Positions 56,401 to 64,000 of a stretch of DNA of 64,000 bases are shown piece by piece. How positions within the stretch are numbered: position 1 is the first letter of the stretch; the number at the start of each line of letters is the position of its first letter. The DNA comes from Semisulcospira habei (taxonomy: Eukaryota; Mollusca; Gastropoda; Semisulcospiridae): contig BTPG01000004.1 in the NCBI GenBank assembly GCA_036245525.1, forward strand, positions 235,232,318 through 235,296,317, written 5' to 3'. The position numbers and the translations under genes were made by a program. The notes under the pieces are model-generated. The model saw only the letters and a program-made list of their open reading frames with translations, was not told the DNA's origin and ran no database searches.

Positions 56401-59400
56401 GGCACCAATTTTGACAAATAGAAGAAAGCCAAGCGAGAACTTTGATAACGCAGCCAACACATGATGCATTCACTCCACTGCTGCCAGTGCTCACACACTG
56501 TGCGTAGGAAACGACTGCGCACTGACCGACATTCGCGTCAAGAACATAGATGGAAATGGGGCAAAAATAGGCGACAACACCACAAGACTAGCAAGACATA
56601 AATCCTCACGAGCCGCCGCCACTCACGAGCCCCCGCCACTCACGTGCCCTCGCCACTCACGAGCCCCCGCCACTCACGTGCCCCCGCCACTCACGAGCCC
56701 CCGCCACTCACGAGCCCCCGCCACTCACGAGCCCCCGCCACTCACGAGCCCCCGCCACTCACGAGCCCCCGCCACTCACGAGCCCCCGCCACTCACGAGC
56801 CCCCGCCACTCACGTGCCCCCGCCACTCACGTGCCCCCGCCACTCACGAGCCCCCGCCACTCACGAGCCCCCGCCACTCACGTGCCCCCGCCACTCACGT
56901 GCCCCCGCCACTCACGTGCCCCCGCCACTCACGTGCCCCCGCCACTCACGAGCCCCCGCCACTCACGTGCCCCCGCCACTCACGAGCCCCCGCCACTCAC
57001 GAGCCCCCGCCACTCACGAGCCCCCGCCACTCACGAGCCCCCGCCACTCACGTGCCCCCGCCACTCACGTGCCCCCGCCACTCACGTGCCCCCGCCACTC
57101 ACGTGCCCCCGCCACTCACGAGCCCCCGCCACTCACGAGCCCCCGCCACTCACGAGCCCCCGCCACTCACGAGCCCCCGCCACTCACGAGCCCCCGCCAC
57201 TCACGAGCCCCCGCCACTCACGAGCCCCCGCCACTCACGTGCCCCCGCCACTCACGTGCCCCCGCCACTCACGTGCCCCCGCCACTCACGTGCCCCCGCC
57301 ACTCACGTGCCCCCGCCACTCACGAGCCCCCGCCACTCACGAGCCCCCGCCACTCACGTGCCCCCGCCACTCACGTGCCCCCGCCACTCACGAGCCCCCG
57401 CCACTCACGAGCCCCCGCCACTCACGAGCCCCCGCCACTCACGAGCCCCCGCCACTCACGAGCCCCCGCCACTCACGAGCCCCCGCCACTCACGAGCCCC
57501 CGCCACTCACGAGCCCCCGCCACTCACGTGCCCCCGCCACTCACGTGCCCCCGCCACTCACGTGCCCCCGCCACTCACGTGCCCCCGCCACTCACGTGCC
57601 CCCGCCACTCACGTGCCCCCGCCACTCACGTGCCCCCGCCACTCACGTGCCCCCGCCACTCACGAGCCCCCGCCACTCACGAGCCCCCGCCACTCACGTG
57701 CCCCCGCCACTCACGAGCCCCCGCCACTCACGAGCCCCCGCCACTCACGAGCCCTCGCCACTCACGAGCCCCCGCCACTCACGAGCCCCCGCCACTCACG
57801 TGCCCCCGCCACTCACGAGCCCCCGCCACTCACGTGCCCCCGCCACTCACGTGCCCCCGCCACTCACGAGCCCCCGCCACTCACGAGCCCCCGCCACTCA
57901 CGAGCCCCCGCCACTCACGTGCCCCCGCCACTCACGTGCCCCCGCCACTCACGTGCCCCCGCCACTCACGTGCCCCCGCCACTCACGAGCCCCCGCCACT
58001 CACGAGCCCCCGCCACTCACGAGCCCCCGCCACTCACGAGCCCCCGCCACTCACGTGCCCCCGCCACTCACGTGCCCCCGCCACTCACGAGCCCCCGCCA
58101 CTCACGTGCCCCCGCCACTCACGTGCCCCCGCCACTCACGAGCCCCCGCCACTCACGAGCCCCCGCCACTCACGTGCCCCCGCCACTCACGTGCCCCCGC
58201 CAATCACGTGCCCCCGCCAATCACGTGCCCCCGCCAATCACGTGCCCCCGCCAATCACGTGCCCCCGCCAATCACGTGCCCCCGCCACTCACGAGCCCCC
58301 GCCACTCACGAGCCCCCGCCACTCACGAGCCCCCGCCACTCACGAGCCCCCGCCACTCACGAGCCCCCGCCACTCACGAGCCCCCGCCACTCACGTGCCC
58401 CCGCCACTCACGTGCCCCCGCCACTCACGAGCCCCCGCCACTCACGAGCCCCCGCCACTCACGAGCCCCCGCCACTCACGAGCCCCCGCCACTCACGAGC
58501 CCCCGCCACTCACGTGCCCTCGCCACTCACGTGCCCCTGCCACTCACGAGCCCCCGCCACTCACGAGCCCCCGCCACTCACGAGCCCCCGCCACTCACGA
58601 GCCCCCGCCACTCACGTGCCCCCGCCACTCACGTGCCCCCGCCACTCACGAGCCCCCGCCACTCACGAGCCCCCGCCACTCACGAGCCCCCGCCACTCAC
58701 GTGCCCCCGCCACTCACGAGCCCCCGCCACTCACGAGCCCCCGCCACTCACGAGCCCCCGCCACTCACGTGCCCCCGCCACTCACGAGCCCCCGCCACTC
58801 ACGAGCCCCCGCCACTCACGTGCCCCTGCCACTCACGAGCCCCTGCCACTCACGTGCCCTCGCCACTCACGAGCCCCCACCACTCACGTGCCCCCGCCAC
58901 TCACGTGCCCCCGCCACTCACGTGCCCCTGCCACTCACGTGCCCCCGCCACTCACGTGCCCCTGCCACTCACGAGCCCCCGCCACTCACGAGCCCCCGCC
59001 ACTCACGAGCCCCCGCCACTCACGTGCCCCCGCCACTCACGTGCCCCCGCCACTCACGTGCCCCCGCCACTCACGTGCCCCCGCCAATCACGTGCCCCCG
59101 CCACTCACGAGCCCCTGCCACTCACGAGCCCCCGCCACTCACGAGCCCCCGCCACTCACGAGCCCCCGCCACTCACGAGCCCCCGCCACTCACGAGCCCC
59201 CGCCACTCACGAGCCCCCGCCACTCACGAGCCCTCGCCACTCACGTGCCCCCGCCACTCACGAGCCCCCGCCACTCACGAGCCCCCGCCACTCACGAGCC
59301 CCTGCCACTCACGTGCCCCCGCCACTCACGAGCCCCCGCCACTCACGAGCCCCCGCCACTCACGAGCCCCCGCCACTCACGTGCCCTCGCCACTCACGTG

Positions 59401-61528
59401 CCCCCGCCACTCACGAGCCCCCGCCACTCACGAGCCCCCGCCACTCACGTGCCCCCGCCACTCACGAGCCCCTGCCACTCACGAGCCCCCGCCACTCACG
59501 TGCCCCTGCCACTCACGAGCCCCCGCCACTCACGAGCCCCCGCCACTCACGAGCCCCCGCCACTCACGTGCCCCTGCCACTCACGAGCCCCTGCCACTCA
59601 CGAGCCCCCGCCACTCACGAGCCCCCGCCACTCACATGCCCCTGCCACTCACGAGCCGCCGCCACTCACGAGCCCTCGCCACTCACGAGCCCTCGCCACT
59701 CACGTGCCCCTGCCACTCACGAGCCCCCGCCACTCACGAGCCCCTGCCACTCACGAGCCCCCGCCACTCACGAGCCCCCGCCACTCACGTGCCCCTGCCA
59801 CTCACGAGCCCCCGCCACTCACGAGCCCCTGCCACTCACGAGCCCCCGCCACTCACGTGCCCCTGCCACTCACGAGCCCCCGCCACTCACGAGCCCCTGC
59901 CACTCACGAGCCCCCGCCACTCACGTGCCCCTGCCACTCACGAGCCCCCGCCACTCACGTGCCCCTGCCACTCACGAGGATTTATGTCTCTTGCAGCTGA
60001 TTTAACGACTGAACCGGCAGCAGGAGACGGATCGACCATGATAATTCAAGGGCAGTGCCAGATTAGCTTGGTGCCTTCAGGCGCCAAGCTAATCTGGCAC
60101 TACCCTTGAATTATCATGGTCGACCCATCTCCTGCGGTAGGGACTCAGGGCTGAACGGGTGAACCTGTATCTAGCTGCTGCGTACCAGCGTTACAAAGGT
60201 TAAAGTACAAACCTGCAGGACAGTTCGATGGACTGGATGGGGTTAACAGGGGGAGGCAAGTCCTGCGCGGCCTGCTTCTGCTCGCACTTTTCCAGCACTT
60301 TTCGCCGCAGCAGTCGTGCCAGGCCCAGCTCACACTGGCACAGCAGCTCGTACACCAGGGACACCTGTCTCTCCACGATCTCCTCCTCCAGCTCCGTGTG
60401 GCTAGGGGAGACAAATCAGGAAAAATCAGGTTCTGGAAGGCAATTTGTCATCATCATTGTGGTTTTCCACCCTCAGTCGCTCAAATTCTACGGGCACGCA
60501 TAACTAAGTTGGTCACAATTAGCCTTCACTGTCAAGAGGTGAACTCTTTGCCTTCTGGGTAATTTTTCTGTCTTATGCCACTCGGTGATTTTGCCAAGAG
60601 TTCATTTCTGGATCCCCTGCACATTCTGAGTATCAGGTTGTAATGAAACATTCAGCGCTAAAAATAGCACAGCTAGTGAACCTTGGCTGGGGCGGATCTT
60701 GCCACTGATGGTGTTCTAAGAGAAATTATCTCGCCGAGCCTGAATTCAACATCTGTAGGGCACATGCAGTCAAGAAAACGTGACCTCTAAGAAGCGCACA
60801 CCAGCATAGCCCCTCAGTGCACACCAATCTCTGGAGCAGGCGTGACCTAAAATACTCAAAATTCCATTTCCCAAGACTGCTTTCTGGACCCTTCCAGCTA
60901 TAATGTACTTCTTCTACTAAAGTTGAACTGGTTCCATTCACCCTTGAATGAAAATACATGAAAGGCACAGAGTTACATAGGGGACGTTTAGCATACTAAA
61001 TACAACAAACATTTAGTTCTCCATTCCCCAAGTATCACTTATCACCACCCACACCAGCAGCGATCGTGTCCATCTAAACCAATGACCCCCAATTGATCAC
61101 ACCTGACAAGGCTTATAAACATCTACACACTCCAACACTGGTACCGTGAGAAAGCTAAGAAATAGTGCGAGAAGGGGACTGCGTGGTACTGGGCAAGTTT
61201 TCCTGCCTGCGTGCACACATTAGAAGTCATGAAAACTTGACTGTGTGCACTTGGGAGGTTGGCTGCTGTGCGCGGAAGAGTTAAAAATACAATCACATAC
61301 TGCAAGCACCCGGGGCTGAACCACCGAACTGACTGAAATAAAGGCCTGTAACTCACCCCAGTTCGTCGACAACGCGGATGAGAAGCGAGAAAGAGTTGCG
61401 TGAGAGTTTCTTCCGTCCGTCGGCCGCGTGGTGAAACTTGTGGAATCGGTACAGCAGCTTCTCAATGAGGTCGCGAGGGGTGATAAACGTGCGATACGTC
61501 GTCAGGAAGGCCTCCTGGTACATGAACT
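47417..61528 (-). CDS. RAPGEF1: RAPGEF1 (C3G) orthologue, 3' half: REM and CDC25-type GEF domains, nine exons
   Basis: Minus-strand exons: 61528-61357, 60401-60213, 56256-56172, 55510-55416, 55047-54969, 53026-52925, 51290-51193, 51025-50894, 47558-47417 (stop TGA). All have GT-AG borders; phases agree throughout and the sum gives 363 residues plus stop. The first exon holds the REM start ([19 protein letters not shown]). The CDC25 domain follows: [116 protein letters not shown], and the tail [18 protein letters not shown]3G activates Rap1 and R-Ras by GDP/GTP exchange downstream of Crk adaptors. The proline-rich, Crk-binding N-terminal half must lie beyond 64000. Introns carry unusually large tandem arrays and hairpin repeats, but no exon is damaged. 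Confidence 0.95.
47560..48320. repeat. About 78-bp tandem repeat, split by a retroposon
   Basis: Four copies of a unit containing AACACAGTTCCTGACTACAG, ATGTCGCAGCGCAGACAGAC and GACAGGGGATCACAAATCAA lie at 47570-47740 and 48131-48310. Retroposon copy 4 inserted between them. The array lies just upstream of the last RAPGEF1 exon, within the intron. Confidence 0.92.
47727..48144 (-). mobile_element. Short retroposon, copy 4 (element 47741-48130)
   Basis: About 390 bp with a perfect 14-bp duplication ACAAATCAACAGGA (47727-47740 and 48131-48144). Same orientation as the other three copies; it lies in the last intron of RAPGEF1. Confidence 0.93.
48321..48584. other. RAPGEF1 intron, no further feature seen
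   Basis: Unique intronic sequence. Confidence 0.5.
48585..50618. repeat. Two-kilobase foldback with a different tandem array on each arm
   Basis: The left side (TTATCATGATCAATCCATCT, CTGCAACTGGTACAGTCGTT, CCACAATTCAAGAAATGGGA) is the reverse complement of the right end (AACGACCATGTACCAGTTGC, AGATGGCTTGACCATGATAA). On the left arm a 54-bp unit (GGCGAAAACATCATCTCAGT, GCAAGAGAGCGTCGGCTGC) is repeated about ten times (48725-49275). On the right arm a 77-bp unit is repeated 15 times (49420-50570). The two arrays are inverted and share the AAAACATCATSTSAGTCCAAC segment. Sequence between them (49276-49415) includes half of hairpin B. The locus is a family A derivative in an intron of RAPGEF1. Confidence 0.88.
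49420..50570. repeat. 77-bp tandem array, 15 units
   Basis: Almost identical 77-bp units around TTGGACTGACATGATGTTTT and GAATTGTGGAGGTGTTGCGT. The only common difference is CATTGCTTG against CATTTCTTG: the first six units mix both forms, the last nine carry only the second. This suggests homogenisation from one side. Confidence 0.97.
50570..50650. repeat. Chimeric half hairpin A joined to half hairpin B
   Basis: TTGACCATGATAATTCAAGGGTAGTGCCAGAT, the left arm of family A up to AGCT, passes directly into GAGCTCATGAGGACC...CTCTTGCAGG, the right arm of family B. The shared AGCT at the join suggests template switching or recombination between the two. Confidence 0.85.
50670..50790. repeat. Hairpin repeat, family D, TTAA-flanked
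   Basis: TTAACCTTTTGGCCGTCAGTAG faces CTACTGACAGCCAAGGGGTTAA, with TGTCGCGATGATTC near the centre. TTAA at both ends followed by CC(C/T) fits a piggyBac-type MITE. Confidence 0.8.
51475..51702. mobile_element. Foldback element, family C, with a longer CTGTAG/CTGTGG array
   Basis: Arms CACCTGTCATTAAAGACCAT and ATGGTCTTTAACCC enclose about 30 six-base repeats (GTGGCTGTAGCTGTAGCTG and relatives), 51500-51685. Same arms as 45245-45360, a much larger centre. Lies 3' of the exon at 51290-51193 in transcript terms, in the neighbouring intron. Confidence 0.88.
51749..51820. repeat. Hairpin repeat, family A
   Basis: Perfect arms AGAATAGCTTGGCGCC / GGCGCCAAGCTATTCT, one G/T mispair further out (GGTAGTGCC against GGCACCACC). 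Confidence 0.93.
52032..52108. repeat. Hairpin repeat, family B (degenerate)
   Basis: GCAAGAGACACAGATCCTCCAGAGCTCCC faces GGGCTCATCAGGGTCTATGGCTCT; recognisable but worn. Confidence 0.65.
52200..52670. repeat. 10-bp minisatellite (about 46 units) with a 30-bp higher-order pattern
   Basis: The core GTCTGTCCAG/GTTTGTGCAG repeats without interruption. Variants follow one another in a loose 30-bp order (CTGTCCAGCG, TCTGTCCAGT, GTTTGTGCAG). Because 10 is not a multiple of three and the unit lacks stops, several frames are open across the array. Intronic in RAPGEF1. Confidence 0.95.
52683..52857. mobile_element. Hairpin repeat family B inside TTAACCC-ended element
   Basis: TTAACCCATACAGTGCC at the left and GGCAGTGAAAGGGTTA at the right enclose a family B hairpin (AGAGGCACAGATCCTCATGA facing TCATGAGGACTTTGTCTCTTG) whose loop has gained CAATGTCTAACCAGTGCAAT. 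The TTAA-CCC ends suggest a piggyBac-type non-autonomous element. Confidence 0.8.
53048..53168. repeat. Hairpin repeat, family D (degenerate)
   Basis: TTAACCCCTTGGC...GTAGCG faces CGCTACAGGCTGCTAAAGGGTTGA, with TGTCGCGATGATTCCTGCCGG inside. Close relative of the element at 62768-63127. Confidence 0.75.
53169..53590. other. RAPGEF1 intron with a short inverted repeat
   Basis: Two facing segments (AACATGCTTTGA at 53309 and TCAAAGCATGTT at 53372, extended by AGCATAAAATAGTTTACATAGT / AACTGTTTTATGCT) form a hairpin at about 53300-53385. No gene seen. Confidence 0.6.
53592..54958. repeat. 57-bp tandem array, about 24 units, next to a RAPGEF1 splice donor
   Basis: Near-identical 57-bp units, each with TGAATTTGTAACGAGTTGAA and CTTTTTACACAACTGTGATA on the plus strand. 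57 bp is 19 codons, so minus-strand frames stay open for hundreds of codons. The array begins about 12 bp after the donor of the exon at 55047-54969. On the transcript strand each unit contains TTTCTCCAG, resembling a splice acceptor, and TGTGTAAAAAG, resembling a donor. Confidence 0.97.
55253..55310. repeat. Hairpin repeat, family A, core deleted
   Basis: Outer ends CAACCATGATAGCTCAGGGGTGG and CCACCCTTGAACTATC remain; the AGCTTGG core is missing. Confidence 0.75.
55700..55818. mobile_element. Hairpin repeat, family B, TTAA-ended
   Basis: GCAAGAGGTATAGATTCTAATG faces CATGAGGATCTATACCTCTTGC. Both arms share the TATA form, unlike the ATTC form at 37443. TTAA lies outside on both sides (55709 and 55813, the latter in ACTGAATGGGTTAA). 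Confidence 0.85.
55957..56050. repeat. Hairpin repeat, family A, right half only
   Basis: CTGATCTGGCACTACCCTTGAATGATCATGGTCGATCC followed by the usual CTGCAACTTGTACACAGTCGTTAGG block. The left arm is missing. Confidence 0.85.
56591..59996. repeat. 17-bp minisatellite (about 200 units) grown inside a family B hairpin
   Basis: The array is bounded by GCAAGACATAAATCCTCACG on the left and AGGATTTATGTCTCTTGC on the right, the two arms of a family B hairpin. The unit CTCACGAGCCCCCGCCA matches CTCATGAGCCCCCGCAA of the intact hairpin at 37443 with two changes. A large minority of units read CACGTG instead of CACGAG. Five consecutive units carry CAATCACGTG (58199-58285). Units with CCCCTGCC become common only after about 58530. 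Three plus-strand frames are open for over 1,000 codons because 17 is not a multiple of three and the unit has no stop. It lies in an intron of RAPGEF1. Confidence 0.96.
60018..60137. repeat. Hairpin repeat, family A (longest intact copy)
   Basis: Stem of about 58 bp: CAGGAGACGGATCGACCATG and its complement at the outer end, ATTAGCTTGG / CCAAGCTAAT near the turn. It directly follows the 17-bp array. Confidence 0.96.
60420..61355. other. RAPGEF1 intron, no further feature seen
   Basis: Unique sequence between the two most upstream exons in the window. No repeat family recognised. Confidence 0.5.
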
Positions 61529-61617
61529 CTGCAACGCAAAGGGAGAGAAGACACGAGTCAGGTGGCTGCAAACACAAGAGGTCAAATAGCAAAACTGGTC
61601 ACAACGATGGATTCAAC

Positions 61618-61752
61618 CTTTTAACTCATTCAAGGCTCCACATCAATAGCTGCCAAAGTGTCGTATAGCATTGCCAGCGGCAATGCTATACGACACTTTC
61701 GCAACTATTGATGCGGAGCACCTTGATGCGGAGTGCCTTGATTGGGTTAAGA
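61618..61752. repeat. Hairpin repeat, family E, TTAA-flanked
   Basis: TTAACTCATTCAAGG at one end and CCTTGATTGGGTTAA at the other. The centre AAAGTGTCGTATAGCATTGCC faces its perfect complement with only AGC between. A 16-bp segment (CACCTTGATGCGGAGTG) is partly duplicated on the right. Confidence 0.9.
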
Positions 61753-62185
61753 TTTATTGATCGAGTTACGACACTTCTGTGGGAACGTAGCACCCACGTA
61801 ACACGTCATTGTACACAACTACCTTACAGTATTTTACAAGTGGTAAAAAATCTGCATTGTAAACACTTACCTACACATAATTAAAATAAAAGTACACACT
61901 GTCACAGTTCAAGTTTCGAAAGCAAAAAATGACATCTTCAAAAATGAAAGGAAAAAAAAAAATCAGACTTATGTTGTTTTACTGGCACATTGTAGGCACT
62001 TATTTTTGTTACACAGAGGCTGTCAAAATATTCTCCACCTGAAAGGACGTACACTCTCAACGTTCCCCGTAGGTACCCTTTCACAGTATCAACCAACCAT
62101 TAAGCACCCCTCCACCCACAAATACGAGTAACAGTTGCTGTATGCGTGTCTGGTAAATATCTGTGGTGCATTCTCAATATCTTGT
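61753..62185. other. No gene seen
   Basis: AT-rich intronic or upstream sequence with no recognised feature. Confidence 0.45.
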
Positions 62186-62189
62186 GCAA

Positions 62190-62400
62190 TTTACATCTGT
62201 TGCCATCATGGCTATCTGGTGCCATTTACATGTTGCCATCATGGCTATCTGGTGTCATTTACATCTGTTGCCATCATGGCTATCTGATGTCATTTACATC
62301 TGTTGCCATCACGGCTATCTGGTGCAATTTACATCTGTTGCCGTCACGGCTCTCTGGTGCCATTTACATCTGGTGCCATTTACATCATACGCAATTTTGT
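62190..62400. repeat. About 33-bp minisatellite, six units
   Basis: Units contain TTTACATCTGTTGCCATCATG and GCTATCTGGTG. They diverge toward the right end (CATCACGG, CGTCACGG). Confidence 0.92.
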
Positions 62401-62704
62401 GCACTTGAATACACATGATGAAGAATGATAAAGATACGATGTCCCACTTATGTACATGAATGAAAATGACTATGATATTTACAAATGTAAGGAAGTAACG
62501 AAAACACTAAGACAAGCAGGGTACTGAGGAAAAAACCACGACACAGCGTGGGAGAGAGCACAAAACCTGAAAGGGGTAAACGCAAGATGCACAAGTCTGT
62601 GACAGAAAAACGCAAGATGGTATTGGACATGCTTTAATCTCAGACTACCTTTGTTGCAAGTGTCTAAAAAGAAAAAGAAAAGCAATTTATATAAAAACAA
62701 CAAC

Positions 62705-62747
<43 letters not shown>
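62705..62747. repeat. (AC)n microsatellite
   Basis: About 20 AC dinucleotides. Confidence 0.98.
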
Positions 62748-62749
<2 letters not shown>

Positions 62750-62767
62750 AAATAGCAAATAATCTGT

Positions 62768-63127
62768 TTAACCCTTTGGGTGTCGATAGCGGTGTTTGTC
62801 CCGATGATTCCTGCAGGAATCATAATATCCTGACGTCCTGCAGGAATCATAATATCCTGACGTCCTGCAGGAATCATAATATCCTGACGTCCTGCAGGAA
62901 TCATAATGTCCTGACGTCCTGCAGGAATCATAATATCCTGACGTCCTGCAGGAATCATAATATCCTGACGTCCTGCAGGAATCATAATATCCTGACGTCC
63001 TGCAGGAATCATAATATCCTGACGTCCTGCAGGAATCATAATATCCTGACGTCCTGCAGGAATCATAATATCCTGACGTCCTGCAGGAATCATGGCGACA
63101 GAGAGCTACTGACAGCCAAAGGGTTTA
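62768..63127. mobile_element. Hairpin element, family D, with a 27-bp array at its centre
   Basis: Outer arms TTAACCCTTTGGGTGTCGATAG and CTACTGACAGCCAAAGGGTTTA, inner arms GATGATTCCTGCAGGAATCAT. Between them an exact 27-bp unit (TCCTGCAGGAATCATAATATCC plus TGACG) repeats about ten times (62810-63092). The unit contains the palindrome at the hairpin's own turn. Relatives without an array are at 50670 and 53048. Confidence 0.92.
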
Positions 63128-64000
63128 GATGAGGAGTGTGTCTGCTTTCTGCATGAAAATGTTCTGTCAGCAAGTGTCTCCAGACTTTTCCACGACACAT
63201 TTATCGATGGAAGTCAGTGCAGTCTGGCACTATTCACGTTTATTTTCGTGTCCACATATTCGTGTTAAAGAAACAACAAATTTTCACAGAAAAATAATTG
63301 TAAGCTGGAGTTATGATATAATAACTATCTGAAAATAATCCCATGCCATGTATAATAATAAAAATATCATGCTCCATGTGTGTTGTGTTAATTCTAATAA
63401 TCAAAATGACAACGGTAAAAAGAACATCAGCTAGGAAAAACTGAAACTTTACGAGTAAGCAAAGAAAAAACGTACACTAAGTAAGGTAAGTTACTCAGCA
63501 TTGGACAAACAAGGAGGTGAGGGGTCTAACTACTGGTCTGTCCATAACTGAGACATTTCCCTTAGTCTGTGCGCTGAATCTATCAATGCTGGCCTGACCT
63601 TGGCATTGTGACTGGATCAACAGCTGCAGAAGTGTGATATAGTGTAACCACCAGCTATGCTATACACAGTTCTACAGCTGTTGCTGCTGGGCACCTGCAA
63701 TGAGTTAATGAGTTTGTATTCTGATCTCGGTACACACCAGTAAACAAATGTGCACAGGACAAGTTGCACCCAAGTCCTAGTCCCGCTATAGCGGAGCACC
63801 TTGCTTAGTGGCTGGCCTAGGACGAAGCTCACTCACGCACCTGCCCCCAGCCCTCAAACGTGTCCAAAGTCCACGACTCGCTCCACTACTGCTGTCTACT
63901 GCTGTCTACTGCTGTCTACTCAAAACTCCACTGCAACACTGTGCGCTTAGCCCAAAGCAACTATTGCAAAAGATTAACCCTCTGAAAGTCAGTAGTTCGT
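63128..64000. other. No gene confirmed; short CTGCTGTCTA repeat
   Basis: A 10-bp repeat (CTGCTGTCTA, three units) lies near 63890-63920. The next upstream RAPGEF1 exon was not identified here. Confidence 0.4.

Noticed and set aside
56644..60109. Three overlapping open frames of 1,063-1,143 codons (proline/histidine/threonine-rich)
   Set aside because: They are the three frames of a stop-free 17-bp tandem repeat and all say the same thing. The repeat lies in an intron of RAPGEF1 on the other strand.
63858..63902. Possible upstream RAPGEF1 exon ending WTLDTFEGWGQ before GTGCGT on the minus strand
   Set aside because: The frame is open only over about 15 codons, its acceptor lies in a CTGCTGTCTA repeat, and I could not match it to C3G. 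Too weak to annotate.

Overview
The window looks like nuclear DNA of an animal, most probably a mollusc (an inference). The supporting signs are GT-AG introns, a RAPGEF1 (C3G) orthologue, a Polinton, a THAP-type P element, LINEs, a short retroposon with an AATC tail, and very dense short inverted repeats and minisatellites. Only one host gene is clearly present; most of the rest is mobile or repetitive DNA. There is a 500-base assembly gap at 2275-2774.

Layout. 1-7.7 kb: tandem repeats, G/C-rich runs and hairpin repeats, with no convincing gene. 7,694-16,987: a complete P-superfamily DNA transposon. It has 31/29-bp terminal inverted repeats, a perfect 8-bp target duplication (CGCTGAGC), an intact four-exon THAP/DDE transposase (866 aa) on the plus strand, and a second four-exon gene of unknown function converging on it from the other end. 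Minisatellites and a Harbinger-like MITE lie between the two genes. 20.3-23.0 kb: the 3' part of a LINE on the minus strand. 23.5-31.7 kb: a decayed Polinton carrying small ORFs, integrase, protein-primed DNA polymerase B and a packaging-ATPase fragment. 31.8-32.9 kb: the 5' part of the same LINE family, on the plus strand, with a tRNA-like head. 33.8-35.4 kb: an L2/CR1-type LINE fossil. Four copies of a 381-390 bp retroposon, each with a 13-14 bp target duplication, sit at 30.6, 33.0, 36.7 and 47.7 kb.

47.4-61.5 kb: the minus-strand 3' half of RAPGEF1, nine exons covering REM and CDC25-type GEF domains. All exon phases agree and the total closes on a stop. Its introns carry large tandem arrays: about 200 units of 17 bp, about 24 of 57 bp and 15 of 77 bp.

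The most interesting points are two. First, the P element carries an undescribed second gene facing the transposase, with similar promoter-proximal sequence inside both ends. Second, several unrelated families of near-perfect hairpin (foldback) repeats vary in concert on both arms, and tandem arrays have repeatedly grown at their centres. In the clearest case the 17-bp unit of a 3.4-kb array can be read directly from the arm/loop of intact hairpin relatives elsewhere in the window.
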